Assembly (NCBI GenBank): GCA_963978895.1
Contig: OZ022243.1
Coordinates: 9,599,896 to 9,663,895 of the forward strand
Source: Erpobdella octoculata
Taxonomy: Eukaryota; Annelida; Clitellata; Hirudinida; Erpobdellidae
Reading direction: 5' to 3'
Length of the DNA stretch: 64,000 nucleotides
Below are positions 1 through 12,605 of this stretch, piece by piece. Each line of letters starts with the position of its first letter. Position 1 is the stretch's first letter. Below the pieces are notes generated by a model. That model searched no databases, had not been told where the DNA came from, and worked only from the letters and a program-made list of their open reading frames with translations. A program made the position numbers and the translations under genes.

Positions 1-1385
1 AAAAACACTTTCTCAAATTTATAATAATAAAGTTACTTTAGACCTTAGATACCAAAAAAATTTTTCACTTGACTTGGTATACTTCTGGTGTTTTTTTAAA
101 GTTTGAGTAAGTTGTTTGGTATTTTGATTTGTCTTTTTAAGATTTGACGGATACTTATTACTATTTATACAGCATGGGCAGTGCTCGACGTTAAATTTGT
201 ACACTACCATCCATATTTTATTGGTTTATATAGTTACTAAACGTCAAGTTTGTAACTGGTGCTTGACAAAAATAATTGTATTCGAATTTTAATTTTAATA
301 GACTTAAATAATACTGTAATATTTGGGAAATTTACAAATTGATTCAATAATTACTATGAAATTTCTAAATCTTTTTGATTTATATATTTTGTTTAATTTT
401 TAGGGTTAAAATCAACTCCGTTTGTTTTTGCAGTCCCGCCTGGAAAAATGAGGAGAAAAAATTAAAAAGATCAGATTATGATCAACGACAAGAAATACTG
501 AGATGTTTTCTACATACAGCTATTTTAATTTTAAAACGCCTGGTTTAAAAAACTATAAACTATTATAAAAAATGTAGTAGGGTTAAAAATTTGGGATATT
601 TTAAACGCTAAGGACAATACTACGATAATTAATTATATAAAAATACATATCACATTGCAAACAATAAATTCAAAAATTAATTATTAAATTATAAATTTAC
701 TGTGTTTGCTTATTGAAAACGTGTTTTGTTATCTTTTGACGCTTAAAATAAAAATGTATAAAACAATTTAAAAACACATACTTTTACTTCAAAAACACTA
801 AGAACATGCAATTTCCTGAAGTACAAAACAGGATTAATAACAGCATTTCATTTTTTGTCAAGTCACTTTTGGTACAAAAGAAACAAATAAGTAGTTTTTA
901 AGCGAAACTTGTGAAAAATGTATTGTTTTCATTGTTTGAATACATGCTTGAATATTTACACACATCGTTAAAGCATAGTTTTCGTTTTTTAAGACACTTT
1001 GTTTTTTGCTCATAACTATTACAATTTTTTTAATTTTAATTTTTGTCGTTTATATGTGACGTCAAATATAATATATCAAAATCATGAAAATATTTTGAAT
1101 CATGCATTGGATGGTTAACCACGACAACATAGATTTTGTGTTGTTTATACAATACTGTATAGTAAAAAACATTCTTTTGAGAATAAATAATTAAAACGTA
1201 ATTTAGTAATTTGAAATAAATGTTTTATACTTTATTTGTTTTTTTCCATATTAGCTCATAGTTTTTTACACCAGGTAGTATGAAACTGATACAAATGCAA
1301 GTTTAAATTACCAAAAATCGTGTAAATCATTATTTGCTTTTGTTTTTTCTCCTTTTACGTTTGAAGGCTTCAAGCAACGTTTAGC
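1..1385. other. AT-rich intergenic DNA, no gene
   Basis: No open frame with protein-like composition. Two weak traces of the short SINE family seen intact at 40782-40975 occur here: about 430-570 (plus orientation, ending near 'actataaactattataaaa') and about 1240-1290 (minus orientation). The rest is unique-looking A/T-rich sequence. Confidence 0.5.
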
Positions 1386-1584
1386 TAGTTTTAGCAAATC
1401 TATTTTACGTTTTGAAGGGCTAAAAGAAGTTAGAAAAAAAAATGAATGAGAAAATGAGCGGGAACGGGAGAGCAAGCACGAGCGGGAACAAGAAAGCGAC
1501 CGAGAGCGGAAAGCGACCGAGAGCGGGAAAGCGGAAAGAAAACGGGACCGAGAAAGACAAACATTTAACACCGCAAAACTAGCC
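1386..1584 (+). mobile_element. Helitron-like non-autonomous element, degenerate copy
   Basis: The copy starts with 'gttttagcaaatctatttta', as at 12606. It then runs into a purine-rich gagcgggaacggga minisatellite and ends at CTAG (1581-1584). The better-kept member at 11723-12150 shows the terminal hairpin. Here the hairpin part is eroded to 'acaccgcaaaactag'. Arg/Ser-rich frames across it come from the short-period repeat and are not genes. Confidence 0.5.
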
Positions 1585-1589
1585 AGTGA

Positions 1590-3190
1590 GTTATTATATG
1601 GACGTAAGAAGCACTCTAACTAGCAATAAATTGTATGATGTGAAGAGGCAACAGCTATGCCAACAGCTGGGGTTCATCCAAAACTTAGCTAATTGCTTGC
1701 TGATGGATAGGTTGATTTGTCGACCCTGCTCATTTTATTGCATTTTAATGGTTGTCAGATATCTCCACAAAAGCCTTGTGTTTTTGGTGGCTTTTCTAAA
1801 TAGCTTAACTCCCAAAATAAAATATTTTAGTCATCGAATATCACTTGCCAGAGGTGTCTTGTGGATTAAACAGACCAAGTTCAACTTTTACAAAAACTTA
1901 TTTTATTTAATTGTTTACTGTTATTATCAGGGATTCTCATTTAGTGTATGCAAGTTATTACATAAACTTAACCCAACCCACCCGAAAAGTTAAATTTTCT
2001 AACACAAAAGTTAATTTTTTTAACCCAGTCCAGCACTCGCATGTGTCAGAAAATTAAACCCAATCCAATCCAACCAAATCCAATTCAAAGATCCGAAACA
2101 GGAACTTGGTCCCATCGATTAGGTCTCGGACGATTAGGTTCCGTTTTTTTTTTAACTGGAACGATTAGATCCCGGACGTTTAGGTCTTACAGATTTTAAG
2201 CAAGTCTGCGAGAACGTATCGCATCTGGTTAGGCAATTAATGGGCGTGAGAGCCTCTATGAAGAACGTGTGACATCTCGTTGAATGACCAATGTCTGTGT
2301 GTTGTTTTACAGCTAATAGGTAGTGCGGCATGGTTACTTGCAGGTGTGCATATATACCGTTTATATGAATATAAGCCGTTTATATGAAAAAAAACCATTG
2401 TCTCAACTAATTCCATACGACATACAAAACTATTAAATTAAATACTCAAGCTGCTTTGCAGAAAAAATCGCGTGCAGCCCCACGCTTTTAAAATTTAACC
2501 GCTCATTAACGAGAGGTGTTTGGCTTGTACTAAACGTGTTTCTTTCATTCAAAACTGAAACAAGCTCAGAATATTTAAAACGGACTACTTCTGTATTAAC
2601 ACACGCGTTATAGCATAGCAAATTAATAAGAGAGTAAACCGCTCAGGGAAACTCATGTAAAAAAGCTTTTAAAATTTAAAAGTTCATACGAGAGGAGATT
2701 TGCATGTTTTGAGTTTATAATTTATTAGTTAGTTTCACATGTCTGGTTGGGTACTTTGTTATTAAACAAGAATTAATTAACTTGATTCATAAATTAAACA
2801 GTAATACAAATTAATTTAGACTCTTAAAAATGCAAGCGTTTGACGATTGTCATTATTACTTGCGCTTACAATTTTGTTAAATTAAAAATTTTAAAGAATA
2901 GCACTAACATATAAAATATTTTCATTCTATCTTTTTTTTTTATTTCAAACATTGTTTGCATAATTAATGTTACAATGTAGAAATCATGTGTTTGTAAATT
3001 TGCATAGAATTTTATTCTGGTTTTCTAATTGTTGTACCAAAAGTCTCATAAAATCACGTGTCGGCGTCTTAAGGTCAATATCTTTTAAAACTCTCGTTTT
3101 GAAAATTTCTCCTACTTTCCAATAATTTTGATTTACTGTGCAAAACTGAAAATGTATAAACAATTACAGCTTAATGTCTCTAACTTCTCT
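1590..3190. other. Non-coding repeat-derived DNA
   Basis: No gene. The interval holds copies of the dispersed 'gaggtgt' core (1851-1860 and 2511-2520, with a variant at 2691-2700). A stretch at about 1975-2200 is rich in 'aacccaaccc' and 'gattaggtc' repeats and resembles subterminal repeats of a degraded DNA transposon; a similar stretch lies at about 19560-19650. Confidence 0.4.
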
Positions 3191-3194
3191 TAGG

Positions 3195-3330
3195 AAATGA
3201 ATCGATAAACCAGAGCCGCCGAAGCCGCATAGATTTAGATATTTAAAATTCAGAATTTCTGCAGCAAGTGGTGTTTTTGCAATAAAATGCTGAGCAAATC
3301 CAATTTTTCAGAAATAATAAAACCGAGCTA
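3195..3330 (+). repeat. Interspersed repeat, pair with 25495-25610
   Basis: The stretch around 'gccgcatagattta' and 'gtggtgtttttgcaataaaatgctg' recurs at 25495-25610 with moderate divergence. It directly adjoins the tRNA-like sequence at 3320-3412, so the two may be head and tail of one composite SINE. The 25.5-kb copy lacks the tRNA-like part. Confidence 0.55.
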
Positions 3331-3412
3331 CGATGTTGACGCCGGTGAGATTCGAACCGCCGACCTATAAGCCGACAGGCGAACGATTTACGCTTTGCCA
3401 CCACCGCCATAA
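3320..3412 (-). repeat. tRNA-derived SINE head
   Basis: On the minus strand the sequence reads GGCGGTGGTGGCAAAGCG, which fits an A box, followed about 40 nt later by GGTTCGAATCTCA, a good B box. No complete acceptor stem closes around it and the spacing is that of a tRNA relic, so it is called a SINE head rather than a working tRNA. The SINE at 62515-62760 shares 'ggtggcaRagcg..cgttcgcctgtcg'. Confidence 0.6.
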
Positions 3413-3419
3413 ATAATAT

Positions 3420-4500
3420 ATAATAAGACAAAGACTTATAAAACAATAAACCAAAACTATGCATTAACAATAAAAAAACAGACATCTTGCGAACATGTCA
3501 CGTTTGATTTAAAGAAAAACATCGTTTTCGATGCTGCAATTGATACCATTTTATTTTTTTGGGATTGTGTATTTATTCACAAAAAATTATTGTCCACAAA
3601 TAAAACATACAATTTTTATCAAATTAAACGAAACATTCATAGCATACATTATTTTATTAACCATCTAAGTGATTGCAGAGTCAAGGTTAAACAATAAGTG
3701 TTAAAAAAGTATTGTTATTGTTTTTAATATTTAAATAACTGCGCATTTTTTAAAGATCAATATATAACTATTTGATGACTTTGTAAAATGCGTACTTATT
3801 TAAATATAAAAAACAATAGAAATACTTTTTTAACCCTTATTGTTTAACCAGAAAATAATTTACTATTTAATTGATCGGAATCTAGCAACATGCTTTTGAA
3901 AATGTATTGAAAATGACATAAATAATCATTTCTCAGTCCCAGTGTTACAAGAAGTGCATGTTGGACGTTTGGGAGGGCACATGGACATTTGTGAAACGTT
4001 GGCATTAATCAGCTTGAGGTTTTGAAAGATGTAAAGTGTACTTAAAACAATTTTTAGAACAAAAACAAAAAAAAAGTTTTCTATTTATTTTTTCTATCAA
4101 ACCGGTTAATCGACAAAACTTGGAATTAAAAACTGAATGAAATTTTAGATTATCGTGGAAATATAGCTGAAATTTAAAAAAAAACAATCTTTTGAGTTTT
4201 TTTATTAGTGGTAAAGTGGTCGGGTTGCATTTATCGTCAACGTAATTAAGGTCCTCGGACATAGTTTCAGTTCAATCGGATGACGGTTAATTATGGATTG
4301 TAGATTTTGTTTGACTCTCACACGGTTCTTCACAGATAAAGGTAATTTTTTCAGCAAAACAAAATTCACAAATAAATAGTAAATTGTATCAATCAAAAAT
4401 GAAAACGCATCAAATTACAACAAATAATTTCAAAATAACAAATGAATACAGCAAACACAACTTTTATGCAAATTCTGAATTAACTAAAAAACGCTGAACA
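3420..4500. other. AT-rich intergenic DNA, no gene seen
   Basis: I found no coding region, tRNA or clear repeat boundary here. The open frames near 4005-4396 on the minus strand are short, lack protein-like composition and have no recognisable motif. Confidence 0.4.
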
Positions 4501-4507
4501 TCAATAA

Positions 4508-4785
<278 letters not shown>

Positions 4786-4928
4786 TGATAGAAAATTTGA
4801 ATTCCGTCACAAAATGAGCGGAGCGGGTGAGTGAGCGGGAACTATGTACATATATATATATATTATATATATATATAATGATAAAATATATATATATTAT
4901 ATATATATATATATTATATATATATATA

Positions 4929-6992
4929 ACTGATGAACTTTTCCAGTGCTATTCATCTACTCTATCAAAGCTTCTCGATAATCACGCTCCGTTTACGTTA
5001 ATCAAAAGAAAACCTCGAAATCTACTAACGCCATGGTTTGATAGTGAATGCCGGGCATTTAAGCGGTCCACGAGACGACTTGAACGGATTTATCGTCGGC
5101 ATCACACAACGGCGAGTAAATCTATATGGATTGACGGCTTGCGGACCATGCGATATTTGTTCCAGAGAAAAGAGCATGAATACTGGGAAGCCAGGATTGC
5201 CGTTAATCAGAAAGCTCCAAAAAAGCTCTGGAGTAACTTGTCAACATTTCTTGGTAAAGAAAAGTCTTCATCTAATGTGAGCTCTTCTATTACTCCAGAC
5301 CAGTTTGTGAGGTTTTTTCAAGACAAGGTAGAGCAAGTTAGAACACATACAGCGCTTGCAAAGCCACCATCTATACTTTTGACCAGCACGTTGTTCATGG
5401 ATGAATTCCAACCAGTCACGGCTGATGAGATAATAAAATTGATAATGGCTGCTCCGAACAAATATTGTTCACTGGATCCATCCCCTACTTGGATTATCAA
5501 AAAATGTTGTGTCCACATTGCATCTTTTGTCGCTTTGATGTGCACTCGATCTTTACAAGAAGGATATTTTCCTGCTAGTCAGAAGTCAGCACTTGTGACT
5601 CCGCTTATTAAAAAAGACGGACTTGACCCTGCTGACATGAAGAGCTATCGACCAGTCTCTAACCTGACCTTTATGTCAAAACTGGTAGAGCGGATTGTTG
5701 CTAAACGATTGAATGTACATCTAGGTCTTTCTGGCAGTCTCCCATCGAACCAATCTGCGTATCGCCGGTTTTACTCTACAGAATCTGCACTACTCAAAGT
5801 AGTGAATGATCTGGCAGTTGCTACTGATAGTGGTAAGGTGTCGCTACTGAGTCTCTTAGATCTGAGTGCCGCATTTGATACTGTTGACCATGGAATCCTT
5901 ATTGAGAGACTTGAAAAAACTCATGGCATCTGTGGAGTTGTCTTAAAATGGATTATTTCATATTTAACTAACCGCACGCAACGGGTTAGTGTGGGTGGGA
6001 ACTTGTCATTGTCCGTGTCGCTTAGTAGTGGAGTACCCCAGGGATCAGTCTTGGGCCCACTACTCTTTCTATTGTACACCACTGATTTACTTGAAATTAT
6101 TCATCGTTCTGGACTCGAGGGACACTGCTATGCCGACGACACCCAAACATATGTTCACTGCTCTGTTGATGATGCGGAGAATGTTCACCTTCGCTTATTG
6201 CTCTGCATAGAGAACATTGAACAGTGGATGGCTTCTAATCGTCTAAAACTGAATGGCGATAAGACTGAATTAATCTGGATAGGTGCAAGATCAAAGTTGC
6301 AACAGAGTAAAGCAAAAGCATTGTTAGTTGCTGGGGCTTTGGTTGCCCCCACAGAAGTTGTTCGAAACCTAGGTGTTTATGTCGATTCTGAGCTTTCCAT
6401 GAAAGATCATATATCTAAACTGTCAAAAACCTGTTTTTTCCAACTACGACAACTTAGAACCATACGAAGGTCTCTGACAAGTGAAGCAACACGTCTCCTG
6501 CTGCATTCGTTTGTTGTAAGTAGACTTGACTACTGCAACTCTCTATTTACAGGCTTACCTCTTAGTGCTGTTGGAAAGATTCAACGTATTCAAAATGCAG
6601 CTGCTCGTCTTTTTGGTGGACTAAAGAAACATGATCATGTGACTGCAATAATGAAAACTGAACTCCGGTGGCTGCGTATCTCTGAGCGAATTACTTTCAA
6701 AATTGGGACTTTAGTCTACAAGGCGCTCCATGGCGAAGCCCCCTCATATTTGCAAGAGCTGTGTGTCACTGTGTCTGATAAAAATTCTCACTTATCTCGT
6801 CACAGATCTGCTAGTCGTGGTGATCTAGTTGTTCCCATAACTCGAACAAAAACTTACGGCAGTCGAGCCTTCAGTATAGCAGGACCGGCAACATGGAACA
6901 TGTTGCCTGCCAGCATCCTAGAAGCCACTACATTGAGTTTATTCAAGGCCGAGCTAAAGACATTTCTGTTTGCGAAATCCTATCCAAATTGA
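4929..6992 (+). CDS. LINE reverse transcriptase ORF2p fragment (687 codons, no start)
   Basis: This is an RNA-directed DNA polymerase of a non-LTR retrotransposon. Visible RT blocks in order: the 'SYRPVSNL' block, then SAAFDTVDH, then GVPQGSVLGPLLF, then the catalytic YADD box at 6129-6140, then the thumb region. The C-terminal part has SRLDYCNSL, NAAARLF and KTYGSRAFS, typical of L2/CR1-group elements. The endonuclease domain and natural start codon are missing. The frame is open without a stop or frameshift for 687 codons, unlike the LINE at 37.7 kb, so this insertion looks younger. The upstream 34 'residues' are read from TA repeats and are not part of the protein. The truncated copy should be unable to mobilise itself. 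Confidence 0.88.
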   Translation, partial: TDELFQCYSSTLSKLLDNHAPFTLIKRKPRNLLTPWFDSECRAFKRSTRRLERIYRRHHTTASKSIWIDGLRTMRYLFQRKEHEYWEARIAVNQKAPKKLWSNLSTFLGKEKSSSNVSSSITPDQFVRFFQDKVEQVRTHTALAKPPSILLTSTLFMDEFQPVTADEIIKLIMAAPNKYCSLDPSPTWIIKKCCVHIASFVALMCTRSLQEGYFPASQKSALVTPLIKKDGLDPADMKSYRPVSNLTFMSKLVERIVAKRLNVHLGLSGSLPSNQSAYRRFYSTESALLKVVNDLAVATDSGKVSLLSLLDLSAAFDTVDHGILIERLEKTHGICGVVLKWIISYLTNRTQRVSVGGNLSLSVSLSSGVPQGSVLGPLLFLLYTTDLLEIIHRSGLEGHCYADDTQTYVHCSVDDAENVHLRLLLCIENIEQWMASNRLKLNGDKTELIWIGARSKLQQSKAKALLVAGALVAPTEVVRNLGVYVDSELSMKDHISKLSKTCFFQLRQLRTIRRSLTSEATRLLLHSFVVSRLDYCNSLFTGLPLSAVGKIQRIQNAAARLFGGLKKHDHVTAIMKTELRWLRISERITFKIGTLVYKALHGEAPSYLQELCVTVSDKNSHLSRHRSASRGDLVVPITRTKTYGSRAFSIAGPATWNMLPASILEATTLSLFKAELKTFLFAKSYPN

Positions 6993-7098
6993 TGATCAGA
7001 GAGAAATTATTTCATTTTTCCTGACTTGCTGATTTTTGTGTTTTATTTTATTTTTTTGCTTTATTTTTATTGTTTTGTTTTGTTGATTTTATTGTAAA
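4929..7098 (+). mobile_element. 5'-truncated LINE (L2/CR1-like non-LTR retrotransposon)
   Basis: The element begins abruptly after a TA tract, in the linker between where an endonuclease domain should be and the reverse transcriptase. It keeps the complete RT and C-terminal region and ends in a T/G-rich 3' UTR (6993-7098). 5' truncation is usual for target-primed reverse transcription. Clade assignment rests on the RT motifs and the C-terminal SRLDYCNSL and NAAARL motifs and is provisional. Confidence 0.85.
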
Positions 7099-7117
7099 AG
7101 GAGCCCTGAGGTGTTAC

Positions 7118-7311
7118 ACAAAAGCAACCGGGAGCGGGAAAGCGACCGGGAGCTGGAAAACGACCGAGAGCGGGAAAGCGACCCGGAGCGGAAAAGCGAC
7201 CGGGAACGCGACGGGAACGGGAAAGCGGAGAAGGAAACGGGAGCAAGAGAGACGAACATTAGAAAAACCTCTAAAAACCCCGGGGAACGCCAGGTGCCCA
7301 CGCTAGTTTGT
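7118..7311 (+). mobile_element. Helitron-like non-autonomous element copy
   Basis: A purine-rich minisatellite with a 'gagcgggaaagcgacc' unit is followed by 'aaacctctaaaaaccccggg', a weak hairpin and a terminal CTAG (7308-7311), after which the flank starts with T. CTRR after a hairpin and insertion before T are Helitron 3'-end traits. Compare 11723-12150 and 16419-16557. Confidence 0.55.
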
Positions 7312-7675
7312 TTATAATCTAAAAAATACTTTAATTCCTATGAATTCTTCTGATGATGGCAATGGTCTAACTTCTTCAAATTTCTCAGGATTGTTTTCTT
7401 TTTTTAGAGGCCACATGAACAAAGTATTTTATATAATTTCTTAAAATTAACACAATGTAGCCTAATCAAACAAAATGTCAGAAATAAAACTATATCTGAT
7501 GCAGCCAGAGATAATAAAAGTTAAAAATGATTTTACTGACAAATAACTAAAAATCAAAACGTTTCTAACGCATATTTTACTTGTTTTAACCACGGTCAAT
7601 GTTGAATATTTCAATAAAAATTTGAAAAAAAACATCGCTTTGCAAAATTTACAACATTGTTCTTTGACGGTGACC
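7312..7675. other. AT-rich DNA, no gene
   Basis: Nothing recognisable was seen between the Helitron-like copy and the duplicated 7680-7965 block. Confidence 0.4.
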
Positions 7676-7679
7676 AGAA

Positions 7680-7965
7680 AATACTTAGTATATGTGCGGA
7701 TGGCACGCTAAAGTGAGTGATCCATTTTGTGCAGACCGTTGCCGCATTGATGCGATGGTTTCGTTTAGAAAATGGTTTTACAATGACATGACTTATATTA
7801 TAATTCTTATTTTCAGACAGACAACATACTGCCGTAACTTTCAAAAAAACGTGTTTTTCTGTGAGTTTGATATCATACTGATGTTAGATCAACGCTCGTC
7901 GATATTTGATGATCCAGAAACCATCCTTATGTTTTTTGTGTTTATAAATTGATGACTTCATAGTT
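7680..7965 (+). repeat. Repeat block, direct partner at 10978-11275
   Basis: From 'cttagtatatgtgcggatgg' to 'catagttttgttac' this block is alignable throughout with 10978-11275, with small indels and substitutions. It is less AT-rich than its surroundings. The frame open in this copy (7692-7952) has stops in the partner, so the similarity does not look protein-coding. Confidence 0.7.
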
Positions 7966-8269
7966 TTGTTACAATTTTTTAAAGCTTTGTGTAAAGTTTA
8001 ATATTTCAAACAATGCATATTACTTTTTCAAATTTGTCTTCTGTATATTCAACTAAACCATACGAGTGAACGTAAATAAAGTTAGAGAGAATATCTACAA
8101 ACTGTCGCGAGAAGGTTTCTAACAACTTATATTTAAGCACTTTCCTTTCTATAAGAAATGGTGTCTTGTATACAACTTTTTTGAGCTAATAGCTATTCAG
8201 TTTTTTTTTTAATTGTAAATTTGTTTTAAAATTTTCACAATAAGGTTAAAAAAAACAAAAACATAATCT

Positions 8270-10560
8270 TTTTTTTTCACCGTAATTGCTCTATTTTGTT
8301 TCAGTTTCTGTGATCTTTGCATGCTTTTGTTTACTATGTTGATAGTTTAAAAAAAAACTGATTCACCGTTTGTTATTTTTGTATTTTTAAGAAAGCTTAA
8401 AATGATTTAAGTTTATCAACTAAAACCTGCCCGTATTTTATATTCTTCAATTTTTTTTCAAATTTTTGTAACCGCCGCAAGCCTGGAATTAATCGCCGCA
8501 CTATATGAAACTACATTATTCTATAGACAGTGGTGTCTATTTTTTTAAACAAATTTTTTTAATTTTGAAATATTTTAGTTGTTATTTTCAGTAGTTTCAT
8601 AGTAATATAGTTTTATTACTGGGTTACTTGGTTTTCTTTGTTTTTTATGTTCTTGTTTTTGCATTAATTTTTTAAACTTTTTAAAAAAGGAACTGACAAA
8701 AAATTTCAAAAATGAGGATAACAAACTATTTTTAAACAAAATAAAACAATTTAATAATTAAAAAGAGAAATAACAATTTTTCTTAATTACAAAAGCTAAC
8801 ATGTCAACACCTAGTTCAACTTTGAAACAAAACTAATATTACCGCTTCTTAAATCTGTTCAAATATTAAAAAAGTGAACCGTAACAAAATTTTATTAAAA
8901 AAATCTTTTAATTTGATAAAAACGGCAATATGTTTGCAATTTATTTTTTTATGATACAAAATAAAAAAAAAACATTTACTTCAGTGTTATGATACTCGAT
9001 ATGAGAAGTATGTAAGGATGGAAAATATAAAAAAAACTTTAAATCAATGTAGAAAAAAATTCTAGAAATTTACCAATTTTCAAATTGAAAAATTAAATAC
9101 GGTTTTTTTAAATATACCAAAATTTAAAAGTTCATTTCTCTGAAAAATATAAGATTTGAATAAAATTTAAAGCGTAAAAAATTTATTTAAATAAAATTAA
9201 ATTTTGTTCAATAAAATTAAAACGTTAACAAAATGTAAGGTACTTGACGACGACAAATTAAACAATAACACAAAGCTTTATTACTGCATCAATCGCTACA
9301 ATAGGATGTTTTCTTTATGTTAAATAGCCAATCCATAAACGTTCTAGCTAATCCTGCCACCGATATTCTAATGATGGAATTAAATAATTATTTGGACCGG
9401 ATTGAAGAATCATAGTAAAAAGAAGCACACCGCTTGGCAAAACCAAGAGGTAGTAAAATATGAACATTTTGAGAAAAAGGTTTACCTGTGGTGCCATGAA
9501 GTGTTTATACATGTCTTCAAAATTTAAGTTCTTAAGACATTTCTTTTAACGTAGCAGTGTATGTGATGTTAAATTAACATGTGGTTTGAAATTGCCTACA
9601 TCACATTTCATCTTATTACGGCAACCAATCTCTTAGTTCTGAATACACAGCTAATTATGAAAAATTAATGAAGTAAAGTGAGAGGATTCTACATGCAGTG
9701 AATATATCTATGATTGATTACGTTCTGTTGTTTTCCGTTGATACAAACTTTTACAAAGTCATGCAAAATGTTCAGAAATTAAAGATTAGGAAATTTGTCG
9801 ACCGACCTCTCACACGTTTTCATGATAAAAACAAAATAAATAAAATAATTCTACAGCAAAATCAGTTAGTGCATGCTCGAATTATAAAGTTAAACAAATT
9901 ATTATCTCGCAAAAAACGTCAGATAAAACAATCAGCAGTTTTAAAATCAATTTTCACAACACAATGCGTTTATTATTAAACCATCGCCTAACTTAGGAGC
10001 TCACTTACCCAATTGCAAGATAAATCAACCGCTTGCGACAAATGCGCTCTGAAACATATTTATGTTTTCAAATGTCATTTGCTGGAGGTGTCTTGCAAGT
10101 GCAAGACTAAACTACAAAAACTTATTACTAAAACCGTCAATCAATCAATATTAATAGTGTTTTGGAGAATAAGTCCTTAAAAAATTGTAATTCTAATTTA
10201 ATTTAAAGAAAAATTGTTGGATCATTTGTGTCAAAAAAAAATTGTAGAAAATAAACTTTCCAAATTAGATAATTAATAGTAATGTTCACTATTTACAAGC
10301 ACACATTTTACAAAAATAAAACATTTAAAAATTTATTATTTATAGTCTACGAGTTTTTAATACAAGTTTTAGATTACCAATTTAAAAATATACACAGTAA
10401 TTTGACAAGTAAAACAAATTATCTTCCAATTTAGTGAAGTGATGGTTTTATGTTTTCAAATTAAAACCACAGATTAAACAACGAATTACGCTTGTCCGTA
10501 CATTTTCTTGTCTGTTTAGTCTGCTGAGTTTTTTACTCTGAACAATGACAATATTTTATA
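8270..10560 (+). repeat. Long diverged repeat unit, partner at 29750-31050
   Basis: Several collinear segments match 29750-31050: 'cagtttctgtgatctttgcatgc', 'gggttacttgg', 'ggcaaccaatctcttagt', 'acaaactttta..aaagtcatgcaaa', and 'tcaaatgtcatttgctggaggtgtcttgcaag'. The gaps between them are variable. No transposon terminus or protein was seen. It contains a 'gaggtgtcttgc' core at 10085. Confidence 0.55.
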
Positions 10561-10977
10561 TGAAAAGCTTTGGTAAACTTTATTTAATATTATGAAATAA
10601 ATAAAAACAAAATAAAAACAAATTAATGTTTGATAATAATATTTAGTTTGATGGTATTTGGTAAGCCCTGAGCTTATAATTTTAGTATTAAAATTTTTAA
10701 AGTTTGTTTTCCTATTAACTTTATGTTGATGAGAAAATTAATTTATCTTTTTTAGTAAAATTAAATAAAAGTTGTGTTTTAAAAAAGTAATTATTTTATT
10801 TAATAGTACTATTTTTAATTTTGTAGTCTTTTATTTTGCGATCGAATATTTAGTAAAAAGTTTTAAACTAATTATCAAGTAGACATTAAAATATTTGGTC
10901 ACAAAAATGATATGGAATATCAGGTACACAAACTTTAACAGTTACAAAAAATGGTTATTTGTGTCATTTCAATAAAC

Positions 10978-11275
10978 TTACTTAGTATATGTGCGGATGA
11001 CATGCTAAAATGAGTGATCCATTTTGTACAGACCGTTGCTGGCACTGATGCGATGGTTTCGTTTAGATAGTGGTTTCACTGGTTTCATAATGACATGACT
11101 TATTTTATAATTCTTACTTTCAGACAGACAACATACCACCGTAACTTTCAACAGAACGTGTTTTCGTGTGAGTTTGATATCGTGCTGATGTTAGTTCAAC
11201 GTTCGTTGATATTTGGTGATCAAGAAGCCATGCTTGTGTTTGTTGTGTTTATAGTTTGATGAATTTCCAGTTTTG
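10978..11275 (+). repeat. Repeat block, direct partner of 7680-7965
   Basis: This is the second copy of the block described at 7680, about 3.3 kb downstream in the same orientation. Stops interrupt the frame that is open in the first copy. Confidence 0.7.
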
Positions 11276-11570
11276 TTACTCTTCGTGTTACTTCTTTATT
11301 AAGTTTAATACTAAGATACGCATTTAATTTGGTTGTTACGTGAACGTTACTTATCCGTTCATGACCGTTCTATTACTGATAATACTTTCACCAGGTTTTG
11401 TGTCCGTAGTTGTAACTGATTTACAACAATTATGGGTTCCACGAACCGCTACGATAATATTTCAAACAATGCATATTACTTCACCAGATTTGGTTTCTCT
11501 AGTTGTAAGGTTTCTATCTTTTATTTGTAAAGAGAAAAAACATATTCGCTTACATTTAGTTTATCATAAT

Positions 11571-11722
<152 letters not shown>

Positions 11723-12150
11723 CTAGCGGGGTTACCCGGCGTTGCCCGGGGTTTTTAGAGGTTTTCTAATGTTTGTCTCTCTCGCTCCCGTTTCCTTCTC
11801 CACTTTCCCGTTTTCGTCGCGTTCCCGGTCGCTTTTCCGCTCTCGGTCGTTTTCCAGCTCCCGGTCGCTTTCCCGCTCAGAAGTTTTGTTATCGATTTTC
11901 TCTCTGGCTCGCGTTTCCTTCCAAGCTTGCTCTCCCGCTTCCCGTCGCTTTCCCGTTCCCGGTCGCTTTCCCGTTCCCGGTCACTTTCCCGTTCCCGCTC
12001 ACGCTTGCTCTCCCGTTCCCGGTCACGCTTGCTCTCCCATTCCCGGTCACGGTTGCTCTCCCGTTCCCGTTCCCGTTCACGCTCATTTTCTCTTTTCCAT
12101 TCTTTCATAACTTCTTTTAGCCTATAAAACGTAAAAAAGATTTGCTAAGA
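11723..12150 (-). mobile_element. Helitron-like non-autonomous element, best copy
   Basis: Read on the minus strand, the element ends with the hairpin CCCGG-gcaacg-CCGGG, a short spacer and CTAG, then host TATATA. This is a textbook Helitron 3' end (hairpin near CTRR, T after it). Its body is a minisatellite of degenerate 'cgggaacgggaaagcgac' units. The start is near 12140 ('cttagcaaatc'). I see no Rep/helicase code, so it is non-autonomous. Its 5' half forms an inverted repeat with 12606-12800. Confidence 0.65.
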
Positions 12151-12166
12151 CTATACATATATATAT

Positions 12167-12598
12167 ATGAATGTTTGTGGGTTAGTTTGTGTATTATAGA
12201 AACGGGAAAGCGATCCAGTACGGAAGCGAGCGGGAACGGAAAAGTAAGCTTGAGCAGAAATGGGAGAGCAAATGTGAGCGGGAACGGGACAGCGACCCGG
12301 GTTTTTTAAAGGTTTTTCTAATGTATGTCTCTTTCTCTCCCGTTTCCTTTCCCACTTGCTTTCCCACTCCTGCTCGCTTTTCCGTTTTCGGTCGTTTTCC
12401 CGCTGCCGGTCTCTTTCCCGTTGCCGGTCGCTTTCCCGCTCCCGGTCGTTTTCCCGTTCCCGGTCGCTGTCCCGTTCTCGCTCACATTTGCTCTCCCATT
12501 CCCGCTCACGCTTGCTTTTCCGTTCCCGCTCGCTGTCCGTTCCGGGTCGCTTTCCCGTTTCTATATTAGACAAACTAACCCACAAACATTCATATATA
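12167..12598. mobile_element. Foldback element with about 45-bp inverted ends
   Basis: The left end (from 12168, 'gaatgtttgtgggttagttt') and right end (to 12597) are inverted copies over about 45-50 bp with a few mismatches. Both are flanked by TATATA. The interior again carries the gagcggga minisatellite in opposite orientations (plus at 12196-12290, minus at 12305-12555). Target duplication cannot be read because the flanks are TA repeats. Confidence 0.65.
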
Positions 12599-12605
12599 TA
12601 TATAT

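Noticed and set aside
3320..3412. Functional tRNA gene on the minus strand
   Set aside because: A and B box-like sequences are present, but no full acceptor stem, and sequence similarity to the SINE at 62515 points to a SINE.
5038..6210. Additional frames of 73-80 codons on both strands inside the LINE
   Set aside because: Shadows of the reverse transcriptase frame, which alone carries RT motifs.
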